From Pararhodobacter oceanensis (GTDB taxonomy: Bacteria; Pseudomonadota; Alphaproteobacteria; Rhodobacterales; Rhodobacteraceae): a DNA stretch of 64,000 nucleotides. The translations under genes were made by a program, and so were the position numbers. Where the stretch lies: NCBI RefSeq assembly GCF_003076755.1, contig NZ_QDKM01000004.1:62001-126000 (forward strand), in the 5' to 3' direction. Below, in pieces: positions 35,002-44,608 of the stretch. Positions within the stretch are counted from its first letter, which is position 1. The number at the start of each line of letters is the position of its first letter. Below the pieces are notes generated by a model, which saw only the letters and a list, made by a program, of their open reading frames with translations, had not been told where the DNA came from and made no database searches.

Positions 35002-35114
35002 CTTCGGGGGCTTGTGCCCCCTTCTCGCGCCGGCGGTGTTCGGACCGCAGCCGATCGGGAGGGTTTTCCACCCTCCCGAATCCCTCCCGAGGATATTTAT
35101 CGCACAAAGATGAC
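35002..35114 (+). repeat. Rhodobacterales-type intergenic repeat, copy C
   Basis: Hairpins GGGGGCTTGTGCCCCC and GGGAGGGTTTTCCACCCTCCC-like (21 bases near 35058) precede the tail CCCGAGGATATTTATCGCAC then AAAGATGACG. It lies between the DMGDH-like and alcohol dehydrogenase genes and may end transcription of the trio. Confidence 0.6.
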
Positions 35115-35191
35115 GTGATGATGCGCGTGCTGCGGGGTTGTTCTGTGAATGGCGCCGGTGTTCACTGCTGTCCAACGAGGGGGAGAGTTGG

Positions 35192-36274
35192 ATGAAAGCG
35201 GCGGTATGTCGGGCGTTTGGCGCGCCATTGGTGATCGAGGACGTGGTGTTGCGCCCGCCCGAAATGGGGGAGGTTCAGGTGCGTGTCGGGGCGGTGGCGA
35301 TCTGTCATTCGGATCTGGGCTATCTGGATGGCAATTGGCACAGTGATTTGCCGGCGGTCTATGGGCATGAAGTTGCGGGGCGCGTGGAGGCTCTGGGCGA
35401 CGGGGTCATCGGCTATGCTGTCGGTGATCCGGTGGTGGTAACGATGATCCGCGCCTGCGGGCAATGCCGGCCCTGTGTGCAGGGCAAGCCGTTCCTATGC
35501 GGCGCGCGGGTGGACCGGCGGCGCGGGGTGTTGACCACGGCGGCGGGCGAAGTGGTGGAACAGGGGCTGGATACCGCGGGGTTTGCCGAGGCGGTGACGG
35601 TGCATGTCAGCCAGATAGCTAAGGTGCCCGAGGATGTGCCGGTGGAACTGGCGGCGCTTTTGGCCTGCGGGGTGATCACCGGCACCGGCGCGGCGATCAA
35701 CACCGCGCAGGTGACGCCGGGTTCAAGCTGCGTGGTGATCGGCGCGGGGGGCGTCGGGCTCAATGCGATACAGGGGGCGCGGCTGGCAGGGGCTTCGCGG
35801 ATCATTGCGGTGGACCTGTCGGACGAGAAGCTGGAGGCGGCGCGGGGCTTTGGCGCGACGGATGTATTGCGCGCGGATATCAAGGGCTTGCGCCGCGCGG
35901 TCTTGGCGCTGACCGAGGGGCAGGGGGCGGATTATGTCTTTGTCACCGTCGGGGTGATCTCGGCCTATCAAGGCGCGCCGGCACTGGCCGCCAAGGGGGG
36001 AATGGTGGTGATGGTCGGCATGCCGCCTTCGGGCGCGAAGATGGAGGTGGAACCGGTGATTGTGGCCGCCACCGCGCAGACATTGACCGGCAGTTTCATG
36101 GGCTCGACGGTGGTGCAGCGCGATATTCCCTATCTGGTGGAGATGTGGCGGCAGGGGCGGTTGCAGCTCGAGGAGCTGGTCTCGAAGCGCTATGCGTTTA
36201 GCGAGATCAACGAGGCGATTGCCGATGCCCGCGCAGGCGCGTCGCGGCGCAATGTGATTGTGATGGATCCATGA
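35192..36274 (+). CDS. Zn-dependent alcohol dehydrogenase
   Basis: 360 aa MDR-family enzyme. Catalytic zinc region CHSD and GHEVAGRVEALGDGV, structural zinc Cys in CGQCRPCVQGKPFLC, NAD fold VVIGAGGVGLNAIQGARLAG. Most like class III/arylformaldehyde-type or general Zn-ADHs. GGGGGAGAG precedes ATG 35192. In this C1 setting, oxidation of formaldehyde adducts or of an alcohol derived from the substrate is possible, not shown. Confidence 0.88.
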   Translation: MKAAVCRAFGAPLVIEDVVLRPPEMGEVQVRVGAVAICHSDLGYLDGNWHSDLPAVYGHEVAGRVEALGDGVIGYAVGDPVVVTMIRACGQCRPCVQGKPFLCGARVDRRRGVLTTAAGEVVEQGLDTAGFAEAVTVHVSQIAKVPEDVPVELAALLACGVITGTGAAINTAQVTPGSSCVVIGAGGVGLNAIQGARLAGASRIIAVDLSDEKLEAARGFGATDVLRADIKGLRRAVLALTEGQGADYVFVTVGVISAYQGAPALAAKGGMVVMVGMPPSGAKMEVEPVIVAATAQTLTGSFMGSTVVQRDIPYLVEMWRQGRLQLEELVSKRYAFSEINEAIADARAGASRRNVIVMDP

Positions 36275-36279
36275 CGGGG

Positions 36280-36735
36280 TCAGGCATCGAAGGCACCGCC
36301 CCAAGCGTAGCCGATGAAACTTTCTTCTTGTGCGTCAAGGCTTTGGTAAAGGGCGCGGGCGGGGAGATTATCCGGCTCGGTGCCCAGCCAAGCGGTGGTG
36401 CAGCCCTGCGCATTGGCCTGCGCGATCAAGGCCTTGACCAGCGCTTTGGCATAGCCGCGGCGGCGGTGGGCCGGGCGGGTGCCGACTTCGTTGATAAAGA
36501 GACCGGGCGGTTTATCGGGGTGCAAGAGGATGGTGCCGGAGGCGAAAGCGAGGATGATCTCGCCCTCAAGCATCGCCAGCATCAGATGCAGGGGGTTGCG
36601 CAGGAAGGCTTCGGCCTGTTCGGGGTCGATTGGATTATCAAACAGCCCCGCAGGCGTGGCGCAGAGGCGCGGCAGGTCGGCCAATGTGAGACGATGGATG
36701 CGGGGATCGGGCAGGATGAGGCTCGGACAGTTCAT
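36280..36735 (-). CDS. GNAT-family N-acetyltransferase
   Basis: 151 aa from ATG 36735. The acetyl-CoA loop is seen as RPAHRRRGYAKALVKALIAQ near residues 89-108, preceded by LFINEVGT and followed by AWLGTEPDN and ARALYQSLDAQE. Substrate unknown; the C-terminal pattern resembles aminoglycoside-type GNATs but this is weak. Convergent with the ADH (5 bases between) and divergent from the enolase-superfamily gene. Confidence 0.85.
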   Translation of the reverse strand: MNCPSLILPDPRIHRLTLADLPRLCATPAGLFDNPIDPEQAEAFLRNPLHLMLAMLEGEIILAFASGTILLHPDKPPGLFINEVGTRPAHRRRGYAKALVKALIAQANAQGCTTAWLGTEPDNLPARALYQSLDAQEESFIGYAWGGAFDA

Positions 36736-36746
36736 GAGGTGATCGG

Positions 36747-37978
36747 ATGAAATTATCACAAATCGAGGTCTTCGTCATCGGGGTGCCGCCGCCGGGCTGG
36801 GGCGGGCGCTATTGGTTGGTGGTGAAAGTGACCACCGACAACGGGATTTCGGGCTATGGCGAGGTCTATGCGGCCTCGGTCGGGCCGAAAGCGATGGTCG
36901 CGGTGATCGAGGATGTCTTTGCGCGGCATATGGAGGGGGAGAACCCCGAGAATATCGAGTTGATGTTCCGCCGCGCCTATTCCGCGGGGTTTACCCAGCG
37001 GCCCGATCTGACGGTGATGGGCGCGTTTTCGGGGCTGGAGATGGCCTGTTGGGATATTCTGGGCAAGGCGCATGAACGGCCGGTCTATGCCCTGCTCGGC
37101 GGCAAGATGAACGAGAGATTGCGCGCCTATACCTTCTTTATCCGCTGGCCCATCATGATGCGGCGGCGTTCTGGTCCTCGCCCGAGATGCAGGTGGAATC
37201 GGCACTTGTCGCGGTAGATCAAGGGTTTACCGCGCTGAAATTCGATCCGGCGGGGCCCTATACGCTGCGCGGCGGGCACCAGCCGTCGATGTATGACATT
37301 GATCTGAGCGTGCGGATTTGCGCGGCGCTGCGCGAGGCGGTGGGCAATCGCGCGGATCTACTGTTTGGCACCCATGGGCAGTTCACGCCCTCGGGGGCGA
37401 TCCGGTTGGGGCAGGCGCTGGAGCCCTATAGCCCGCTGTGGTTCGAAGAGCCGGTGCCGCCGGATAACCTGCTGGATTTCGCGCAGGTGGCGCAGGCGGT
37501 GCGGATACCGGTGGCGACGGGCGAGCGGATGACCACCAAGGCGGAATTCGGCACGCTGTTGCGCGCAGGGGGCGCGGCGATTGTGCAACCGGCGCTAGGG
37601 CGCTCGGGCGGGATACTGGAGACCAAGAAAATCGCCGCGCTGGCCGAGGCTTTCGGGGCGCAGATCGCGCCGCATCTCTATGCCGGTCCGGTGGAATGGG
37701 CGGCGAATATCCAGCTGGCAGTCACCTGTCCGAACCTGCTGCTGGTCGAAAGCATCCAGTTGGGCGGCGCGTTTCACCGGCCGCTGATCGGCGATACGCT
37801 TTGTGTCGAGGATGGCTATATCACCGCCCCGACCGCGCCGGGGCTGGGGATTGCATTTGACGAGGGACTGGCGCGCGCGCACCCCTATAACGAGAGTGCG
37901 CTGCATTTGCAGATGCAGGAGGCGCCGTGCAATTACCACGGGCCGAACGGGTTTCAGGGCGGCGCCAGCCAGAGTTGA
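36747..37978 (+). pseudogene. Mandelate racemase/muconate-lactonizing family gene with a frameshift
   Basis: Two frames together give one enolase-superfamily protein of ~410 aa. The first (36747 to about 37138) has the N-terminal capping domain, SGLEMACWDILGKA and LLGGKMNERLRAYTF; the second (about 37140 to 37978) continues YPLAHHDAAAFWSSPEMQ, FTALKFDP, LFGTHGQFTPSGAI, LWFEEPVPPDN, ATGERM, QPALGRSGG and IAPHLYAGP. One base is missing in the TTCTTTAT stretch at 37135-37142. All barrel metal and acid/base regions are otherwise intact, so this is either a recent mutation or an indel error in a T-run. Probably a dehydratase/racemase of a sugar acid or of an amino-acid betaine. Confidence 0.85.
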
Positions 37979-38301
37979 GGCATCAAGACCGGGATGCGCA
38001 AAACCCGCGTCCCGGTCCCGTCTTGAGGGCGATATTTGCCATATTTACAAGGCCATACCCTGGGTGTGCAGAACACGCAAAGGCCCAGCCATTACATCAG
38101 ATTAGTTAAATGCAGTGTCAGATTTCAGTTGTAATCTGTGCTCTGTCGCGCTTGGATGGGATATGTCGCTGGTCGAAAGGTAAAAATTTCCGTCGATCTG
38201 CGCAATAATACTACCCACGGATGCTTGGGTGAGGGGCCGCTTTGCGGTGACAGGCATAAACTCCGTGGCAACAAAAAAACGATGATCAGGGAGATAGCTT
38301 C
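37979..38301. other. Promoter region before the peptide-type ABC importer, 323 bp
   Basis: No gene seen. The region is less GC-rich than its surroundings. It contains CTGGGTGTGCAGAACACGCA-type inverted repeats near 38055-38085 and three CAGATT half-sites at 38098-38138; the RBS AGGGAGATAG precedes ATG 38302. Confidence 0.6.
38098..38138. promoter_or_regulatory. CAGATT/AATCTG half-sites, candidate operator
   Basis: CAGATT at 38098-38103 and 38119-38124 are direct copies 21 bases apart, and AATCTG at 38133-38138 makes an inverted repeat with the second. The 21-base spacing is two helical turns, as for cooperative repressor binding. Confidence 0.35.
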
Positions 38302-39951
38302 ATGAAAGACCTCAACCACGGAGCGACGGGTGTGCATCCTGTTGCCGAGATGTATGCGCGCGAAGTTGCCATGGGCAAGCTGGACCGCCGCGAGTTCCTG
38401 ACCCGCGCCACCGCGCTGGGGCTGGCGGTGCCGACGGCCTATGGGCTGTTGGGGCTGGCTGCGCCCGAAGCCCGCGCCGAATCCCACGGGATGGAGCCGC
38501 AGACCGGCGGCTCGATCCGCATGCAGATGTATATCAAACCGCAGCGTGACCCGCGCACCTGGGACTGGTCGGAACTGGCCAATGCCTGCCGCGGCTGGCT
38601 GGAGTATCTGGTTGATTACCAGCGCGACGGCACGCTGACGCCGGTGCTGCTGGAAGGCTGGGACGTCAATGATGACGCCACCCAATATACCCTGCATGTG
38701 CGTCAGGGCGTGACCTGGAACAACGGCGATACGTTCAACGCCGACAATGTGATCGACGCGCTCACCCGCTGGTGTGATGAAAGCGTCGAAGGCAACTCGA
38801 TGACCACGCGCATGGGCGGGCTGGTTGAAAACGGCAGCGTCCGCGAGGGCGGCCTGACCCGGGTTGACGATTACACCGTTCAGGTCAATCTGCCGAGCCC
38901 CGACATCGCCTTTATCGTTGGCATGGCCGATTATCCGGCGGCGGTGGTGCACCCGTCGTTTTCGTCGGGCGATCCGGTGGCCGACCCGATTGGCACCGGT
39001 CCTTACCGTCCGGTCAGCTATGACCCCGGTATCGGCGCGGTGGTCGAGCGTAACCCCGACCATACCTGGTGGAATGAGGGCAATGGCGCCTATCTCGACA
39101 GCATCGAATTTGTCGATCTGGGTGCTGATCCGGCCTCGTGGATTGCGGCGGCGGAATCGGGCGAGATCGATGTGATCTATCAGTCGCAGTCTGATTTCAT
39201 TGATATCTTCGAGGCGATCGGCATGCCGCGCACCGAAGTGGTGACCGCGGCGACGATCTGCGTGCGCTTTAATCAGGACAGCGAGCCCTATGACAACGGC
39301 AATGTGCGCCGCGCGCTGGTCAAAGCCGTCGATAATGCGGTGGCGCTGGAGCTGGGCTATTCGGACCTTGGCGTGACCGCCGAGAACCACCATGTCTGCC
39401 CGATCCATCCCGAATATGCCGAATTGGCGCCGCTGGTTGTCGATCCCGAGGCTGCGGCCGCCGAGATTGCCGCCGAGGGGCTGGGCGACCATACCTTCGA
39501 GCTGATCTCGGTCGATGAGCCTTGGCAGTCGGAAACCTGCGACGCGGTGGCGGCGATGGTGCGCGATGCGGGGATCAATATCGAGCGCACGATCCTGCCC
39601 TCGGCGACCTTCTGGAATGACTGGCTGAAGTATCCGTGGTCGGCGACCGAGTGGAACATGCGCCCCTTGGGTGTGCAGATCCTCAACCTTGCCTACCGCA
39701 CCGGTGTGCCGTGGAACGAGGCGGCCTTCTCGAATGAGGAGTTCGACAACCTGCTCGATCAGGCCAACGGGATCGCCGATGCCGATGCGCGCCGCGAGTT
39801 GATGGTGCGGCTGGAGGAGATCATGCAGGAAGAGGGCGTGATGATCCAACCCTACTGGCGCTCGTTGTTCCGCAACGTGCGGCCCAATGTCCACGGGGCC
39901 GAGATGCATCCGACTTTCGTGGTCGATTACGTCAAATACTGGGTCTCGTGA
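38302..39951 (+). CDS. Dipeptide/oligopeptide-type ABC transporter substrate-binding protein, Tat-exported
   Basis: 549 aa, family 5 extracellular solute-binding protein. The leader has a twin-arginine motif ([10 protein letters not shown]29-R30), a hydrophobic stretch and a likely cleavage after ARA at residue 59. The mature part shows [39 protein letters not shown] and [11 protein letters not shown] typical of DppA/OppA. First gene of a four-gene importer. Given the surrounding amine-demethylation genes, the ligand may be a methylated amino acid, betaine or small peptide. A stable hairpin follows the stop. Confidence 0.92.
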   Translation: MKDLNHGATGVHPVAEMYAREVAMGKLDRREFLTRATALGLAVPTAYGLLGLAAPEARAESHGMEPQTGGSIRMQMYIKPQRDPRTWDWSELANACRGWLEYLVDYQRDGTLTPVLLEGWDVNDDATQYTLHVRQGVTWNNGDTFNADNVIDALTRWCDESVEGNSMTTRMGGLVENGSVREGGLTRVDDYTVQVNLPSPDIAFIVGMADYPAAVVHPSFSSGDPVADPIGTGPYRPVSYDPGIGAVVERNPDHTWWNEGNGAYLDSIEFVDLGADPASWIAAAESGEIDVIYQSQSDFIDIFEAIGMPRTEVVTAATICVRFNQDSEPYDNGNVRRALVKAVDNAVALELGYSDLGVTAENHHVCPIHPEYAELAPLVVDPEAAAAEIAAEGLGDHTFELISVDEPWQSETCDAVAAMVRDAGINIERTILPSATFWNDWLKYPWSATEWNMRPLGVQILNLAYRTGVPWNEAAFSNEEFDNLLDQANGIADADARRELMVRLEEIMQEEGVMIQPYWRSLFRNVRPNVHGAEMHPTFVVDYVKYWVS

Positions 39952-39962
39952 TCTGACCCTTG

Positions 39963-39992
39963 GCAGCAAGGCGCATCCCTGTGCCTTGCTGC
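39963..39992 (+). promoter_or_regulatory. Perfect 10-bp hairpin between binding-protein and permease genes
   Basis: GCAGCAAGGC (39963-39972) and GCCTTGCTGC (39983-39992) pair fully around a 10-base loop, 12 bases after the binding-protein stop. No T-run follows. Such hairpins often protect the upstream mRNA or partly end transcription so that the binding protein outnumbers the permeases. Confidence 0.5.
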
Positions 39993-40096
39993 GTCTCAGG
40001 ATGTTTTGTCACAGGACTTGGACCTGCGGTGTAGGCCCGGCCCTTCGGCTCTGGCCGGTGTTTTGCGCATTGCACCACAGATAGACAGGAGACCCC

Positions 40097-41182
40097 ATGC
40101 TGTTGTTCCTGCTCCGGCGGATCGGGGTGATGATCTTCACCGCGCTATGCCTGACCCTTGTGGTCTTTTACCTGACCAACCTTCCGGCCAAGCTGGAAAC
40201 CCTGGCCAAAACCCAAGCCGGCAGCCGGATGACCGATGCCGAGGTTGACCGCTGGCTGGTGCGCAATGGCTACGCTTCGCCGGTGCTGGTGCGTTACGGC
40301 GAATGGCTGGGCGTGGTGCCGGGCTGGACCCGCGTGGCCGAGGACGGCACGGTGACCGGTCGCTGCGTGAATTTTCAGGATGACCCCGCAGCGGCGGGCG
40401 AGCGTTGCGGGCTGTTGCAGGGGCAATGGGGATTTTCCACGCGGTTCTCGGCGCCGGTCGATGAGGTGATCGCGGCGCGGCTGGGCGCGACGGGCCTGTT
40501 GATGATGTGGGTGTTGATCTTCATGGTGCCGATGGCGCTGCTCCTCGGGGTGTTCGCGGGGATGCGGGAAGGCTCGCGCACGGATCGGTCGCTGTCGACG
40601 GTGGCGATTGTGACCACGGCGACGCCGGAATATGTCTCGGGCGTGGTGTTTATCGTGCTTTTGGCCTCCTCCTCGGTGGGGATTTCGCCGCTGCTGGTCT
40701 CATGGGGCTGGATCGAGGGGCCGGTGTTGTTTCAGGGCAACGCGCGCTCGGCGCTGACCGAGATCACGTTTTCCAATTTCACCCTGCCGGTGCTGACCGT
40801 GGCGCTTTACGGCATGGGTTATATCGCGCGGATCACCCGCGCCTCGATGACCGAGGTGATGACCCAGCAATATATCCGCACGGCGCGGCTCAAGGGCGTG
40901 AGTTTTGGCAATATCGTGATGAAACACGCGCTGCGCAATGCGCTGATCGCGCCCTTCACGGTGATCATGTTGCAGATCCCCTGGCTCTTGAACGGTGTGG
41001 TGATTTCCGAAGTGTTGTTCAGCTATCCGGGCTTTGGCTGGACGCTGTTCGAGGCGGCGGTGAACAACGATATTGAACTCTTGCTGGCGTCCTCGGTGGT
41101 GGCCGTCATTGTGGTTCTGATAACACAGCTGATCTCGGATATCGGCTATGTCTATCTGAACCCGCGCATCCGTATTTCGTAA
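40097..41182 (+). CDS. ABC transporter permease, DppB/OppB type
   Basis: 361 aa. One N-terminal membrane segment (RRIGVMIFTALCLTLVVFYL) is followed by a ~110-residue periplasmic part and five further segments, larger than a usual DppB (~335 aa) because of the extended periplasmic part. The EAA-type loop is seen as YIRTARLKGVSFGNIVMKHA near residue 255. Pairs with the permease at 41194, 11 bases downstream. Confidence 0.92.
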   Translation: MLLFLLRRIGVMIFTALCLTLVVFYLTNLPAKLETLAKTQAGSRMTDAEVDRWLVRNGYASPVLVRYGEWLGVVPGWTRVAEDGTVTGRCVNFQDDPAAAGERCGLLQGQWGFSTRFSAPVDEVIAARLGATGLLMMWVLIFMVPMALLLGVFAGMREGSRTDRSLSTVAIVTTATPEYVSGVVFIVLLASSSVGISPLLVSWGWIEGPVLFQGNARSALTEITFSNFTLPVLTVALYGMGYIARITRASMTEVMTQQYIRTARLKGVSFGNIVMKHALRNALIAPFTVIMLQIPWLLNGVVISEVLFSYPGFGWTLFEAAVNNDIELLLASSVVAVIVVLITQLISDIGYVYLNPRIRIS

Positions 41183-41193
41183 GGAGAGCTGCT

Positions 41194-42354
41194 ATGGAAC
41201 CCCTCAGCTGGCTCGAAATCATCGCCCGCGCTTTGCAGCAATTGCTGCCGGTGTGGATCGCGCTTGCCGTCACGTTCGCCGTCTCGATCCGCTATAAACG
41301 GCGTCTCGGGCTATACGGGAAGCTGTTCGATTCCAATGTCGGGATGATCGGCTTTGCGATCGTGATGTTCTGGCTGTTCACCGCGTTTTTCGCCGATCTG
41401 ATCATCACCCATGACCCGCTGGCGCAGGTCAGCCGGATGCGCAACGCCTCGCCCGGCACGCCTCTGCCGCGGCCTGATGATATGTATGAATACTATATTC
41501 TGGGCGGCGACAGTCTGGCCCGCGATGTGTTTTCGCGGATGGTGATGGGCGCGCGCGAGGTGCTCAGGATCGCGCCCTTTGCGGCGATGATCTCCTTTAT
41601 GATCGGCATCCTTTTGGGCCTGCCGGCGGGGTATTTCTCGGGCCGTTTGGACACGGCGCTGACCTTTCTGGCCAACCTCGTGCTGGCGTTTCCGGTGATC
41701 TTGCTGTTCTTCCTTCTGGTCGCGCCCGAGATTCAGGACACGCTGATCCCGGTGGTGATGGCCGGCGTCTTGTTCATCGCGCCGATCCTGTTTGTGACGA
41801 TCCTTTTGAACAGCCGGTTCTTTACCCAGCCCGCGAAACGCAACCTCTATGTCGGGGCGGTGCTTTTGGTCGGGGTCTGGGCCTATATCGGGCTGGTGTT
41901 TGACGCCGATCCGATGGGTGTCTGGTCAATGTCACCGAACCTCCTTAACGTCTTTGTCGCGGTGGTTTTCGTCAACGCGCCGACGGTGTTCAGAATTGTG
42001 CGCGGGATCACCTTGGACATCAAAACCCGCGATTATGTCGCCGCCGCCCAGACCCGCGGCGAGGGGCCGTGGTATATCATGCTTTGGGAGATCCTGCCCA
42101 ACGCGCGCGGGCCCTTGATCGTCGATTTCTGCCTGCGCATTGGCTATACCACGATCCTTTTGGGCACTTTGGGGTTCTTTGGCCTCGGCGTCTCGCCCGA
42201 AAGCCCGGACTGGGGCTCGACGATCAACGCCGGTCGCCGCCTGTTGTCGGTCTATCCGACCCCCGCCTTGGTGCCCGCGCTCTCGCTGATGAGCCTCGTG
42301 CTTGGCCTGAACCTACTGGCCGACGGGCTGCGCGAAGAAAGCCTGAAGGACTGA
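41194..42354 (+). CDS. ABC transporter permease, DppC/OppC type
   Basis: 386 aa, longer than typical DppC (~300) by a hydrophobic insert around residues 160-265 containing additional membrane segments (TFLANLVLAFPVILLFFLLV, AKRNLYVGAVLLVGVWAYIG). LGGDSLARDVFSRMVMGARE near 107 is the DppC-specific start of the core and DYVAAAQTRGEGPWYIMLWE the EAA loop. Forms the channel with the upstream permease. Confidence 0.92.
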   Translation: MEPLSWLEIIARALQQLLPVWIALAVTFAVSIRYKRRLGLYGKLFDSNVGMIGFAIVMFWLFTAFFADLIITHDPLAQVSRMRNASPGTPLPRPDDMYEYYILGGDSLARDVFSRMVMGAREVLRIAPFAAMISFMIGILLGLPAGYFSGRLDTALTFLANLVLAFPVILLFFLLVAPEIQDTLIPVVMAGVLFIAPILFVTILLNSRFFTQPAKRNLYVGAVLLVGVWAYIGLVFDADPMGVWSMSPNLLNVFVAVVFVNAPTVFRIVRGITLDIKTRDYVAAAQTRGEGPWYIMLWEILPNARGPLIVDFCLRIGYTTILLGTLGFFGLGVSPESPDWGSTINAGRRLLSVYPTPALVPALSLMSLVLGLNLLADGLREESLKD

Positions 42355-42360
42355 TGCAAT

Positions 42361-42425
42361 GTCCTGCCAGCTTCATCTTGCTGAAAATACTCCACAGGGG
42401 TCCGGGGGTGTGAAACCCCCGGTTC
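42361..42425 (-). repeat. Rhodobacterales-type intergenic repeat, copy D
   Basis: On the minus strand: GGGGGTTTCACACCCCC hairpin followed by TGTGGAGTATTTTCAGCAAG then ATGAAG. It sits between permease and ATPase genes of one operon, so it must be tolerated within the transcript. Confidence 0.55.
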
Positions 42426-42450
42426 CGCCGCCCGCAAAGGGGAGACCGCG

Positions 42451-44556
42451 ATGACAAAGACCTCCGAGACTTGGGATCCGTCCCAGCCGATCCTCGAGAT
42501 TGAAAATCTGTCGATCTCGTTTTTCACCCGCCTGGTAGAAATCCCTGCGGTGATGGATTTTTCCTGCACCGTCTTACCCGGAGAGGCGATGGGGCTGGTC
42601 GGCGAATCCGGTTGCGGCAAATCCACCGTGGCTCTGGCGGTGATGCGTGATCTTGGCGTCAACGGGCGGATTGTTGGCGGCACGATCAAATTCAAGGGCC
42701 GAGATTTGACCAATATGGGGCAGGAGGAGTTGCGCAAGCTGCGCGGCTCCGAGATCGCGATGATCTATCAAGAGCCGATGGCCTCGCTCAATCCGGCGAT
42801 GAAAGTGGGCCAGCAACTGGCCGAGGTGCCGGTGATCCATGAGGGCATGCCGCGGGCCGAGGCGCTGGCCTTGGCGCGGCAGGTGGTGGCGGATGTGCGG
42901 CTGCCTGATCCTGACCGCATTCTGAATTCCTATCCGCACCAGCTTTCGGGCGGGCAGCAGCAGCGTATCGTCATTGCGATGGCCCTGATGTCGAAACCGG
43001 CGCTCTTGATTTTGGACGAGCCGACCACCGCTTTGGATGTGACCGTCGAGGCGGGGATTGTCGATCTGGTCTCGGTTCTGGCCGAGAAATACGGCACCTC
43101 GATGCTGTTCATCAGCCATAATCTGGGGCTGGTGATGGAGGTTTGCGACCGGATCACGGTGATGTATTCCGGCGAGGCCGTCGAGACCGGCAACGTCAAG
43201 GATGTGTTCGACAAGATGCGCCACCCCTATACGCAGGCGCTGTTTCGCTCGATCCCCTTGCCCGGTGCGGATAAAAACACCCGCCCGCTGCGCGCCATCC
43301 CCGGCAATTTCCCGCTGCCGCATGAGCGCCCCAAGGGCTGTAATTTCGGCCCGCGTTGCGAGTATTTCGAGGCCGGGCGCTGTGATGCCGGCGAGATCGC
43401 GATGGATGTGGTCGATGCGGGCAAACGCCACAACAGCCGCTGTCTGCGGTTTCGCGAGATCGACTGGGAGGCCGAGCTTGTCGCCATGGCGCAGGTCAAA
43501 AAGGGCGATATCGGCGAAGTCGTCCTGTCGATGGAGAATGTGCGCAAATATTACGAGGTGGCGGCCTCCTCGCTGTTTGCGGGCGGTGAAACCAAAGTGG
43601 TCAAGGCCAATGAAACGCTGAGTTTCGATGCCCATGAGGGGGAAACTCTGGCGATTGTCGGCGAATCCGGTTGCGGCAAATCGACCTTTGCCAAGGTGTT
43701 GATGGGGCTCGAGACCGCGACCTCGGGCAACATCATGCTGTTTGATGAAAACGTGCAATCGACGCCGATCCAGCAGCGCAACACCGATGCGGTGTCGTCG
43801 TTGCAGATGGTGTTCCAGAACCCGTTTGACACGCTCAACCCCTCGATGACCGTGGGCCGGCAGATCATCCGCGCCTTGGAGATTTTCGGTGTCGGCGCCA
43901 GTGACGCCGAGCGCAAGCAGCGGATGCTGGAGCTTCTGGATCTGGTGAAACTGCCCCGTGCATTTGCCACGCGGATGCCGCGGCAACTTTCGGGCGGGCA
44001 AAAGCAGCGGGTCGGCATTGCCCGTGCCTTCGCTGGTGATGCGAAAGTGGTGATCGCCGATGAGCCGGTCTCGGCGCTGGATGTCTCGGTGCAGGCCGCG
44101 GTCACCGATCTGCTGATGGAGATCCAGCGCAAGAACAAGACCACGCTGTTGTTCATCAGCCATGATCTGAGCATTGTGCGTTATCTGAGCGACCGTGTGC
44201 TGGTGATGTATCTGGGTCATGTGGTGGAACTGGGCACCACCGATGAGGTCTTCGCGCCGCCCTATCATCCCTATACCGAGGCGCTGCTCTCGGCAGTGCC
44301 GATTGCCGACACGCGGATCGAGAAAAAGCGGATTGTATTGGACGGGGATATCCCCTCGGCGGTGAGCCCGCCGCCGGGCTGCCCGTTCCAGACCCGCTGC
44401 CGGTGGAAGTCTGAGGTTCCGGGGGATCTCTGCGAGCGCGAGATGCCGCCGATGCGGACTTTGCGCGGCGGGCATCAGATCAAATGCCACCTCTCGGCGG
44501 AGATTTTCGAGCAGATGGAGCCGGTGTTCCGCACGGTGGAGGGGGAAGAGGCCTAG
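42451..44556 (+). CDS. Fused dipeptide-type ABC transporter ATPase (DppD-DppF)
   Basis: 701 aa with two complete nucleotide-binding domains. Walker A GESGCGKSTVAL and GESGCGKSTFAK, signatures LSGGQQQRIVIAMA and LSGGQKQRVGIARA, Walker B LLILDEPTTALD and VVIADEPVSALD. Each half ends with the oligopeptide-transporter Cys-rich tail (GCNFGPRCEYFEAGRC; PPGCPFQTRCRWKS) that binds an Fe-S cluster in characterised DppD. Last gene of the importer; followed by a 581-bp spacer with inverted-repeat elements. Confidence 0.94.
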   Translation: MTKTSETWDPSQPILEIENLSISFFTRLVEIPAVMDFSCTVLPGEAMGLVGESGCGKSTVALAVMRDLGVNGRIVGGTIKFKGRDLTNMGQEELRKLRGSEIAMIYQEPMASLNPAMKVGQQLAEVPVIHEGMPRAEALALARQVVADVRLPDPDRILNSYPHQLSGGQQQRIVIAMALMSKPALLILDEPTTALDVTVEAGIVDLVSVLAEKYGTSMLFISHNLGLVMEVCDRITVMYSGEAVETGNVKDVFDKMRHPYTQALFRSIPLPGADKNTRPLRAIPGNFPLPHERPKGCNFGPRCEYFEAGRCDAGEIAMDVVDAGKRHNSRCLRFREIDWEAELVAMAQVKKGDIGEVVLSMENVRKYYEVAASSLFAGGETKVVKANETLSFDAHEGETLAIVGESGCGKSTFAKVLMGLETATSGNIMLFDENVQSTPIQQRNTDAVSSLQMVFQNPFDTLNPSMTVGRQIIRALEIFGVGASDAERKQRMLELLDLVKLPRAFATRMPRQLSGGQKQRVGIARAFAGDAKVVIADEPVSALDVSVQAAVTDLLMEIQRKNKTTLLFISHDLSIVRYLSDRVLVMYLGHVVELGTTDEVFAPPYHPYTEALLSAVPIADTRIEKKRIVLDGDIPSAVSPPPGCPFQTRCRWKSEVPGDLCEREMPPMRTLRGGHQIKCHLSAEIFEQMEPVFRTVEGEEA

Positions 44557-44608
44557 GGCGCGGCTTGCGCGTGAGGTGGCGTAAGGTGCGTTTCGAGCGT
44601 GACGCCAG

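Noticed and set aside
38125-39969. 614-aa open frame opposite the ABC binding-protein gene
   Set aside because: The + strand protein has a Tat signal and family motifs; the antisense frame has none.
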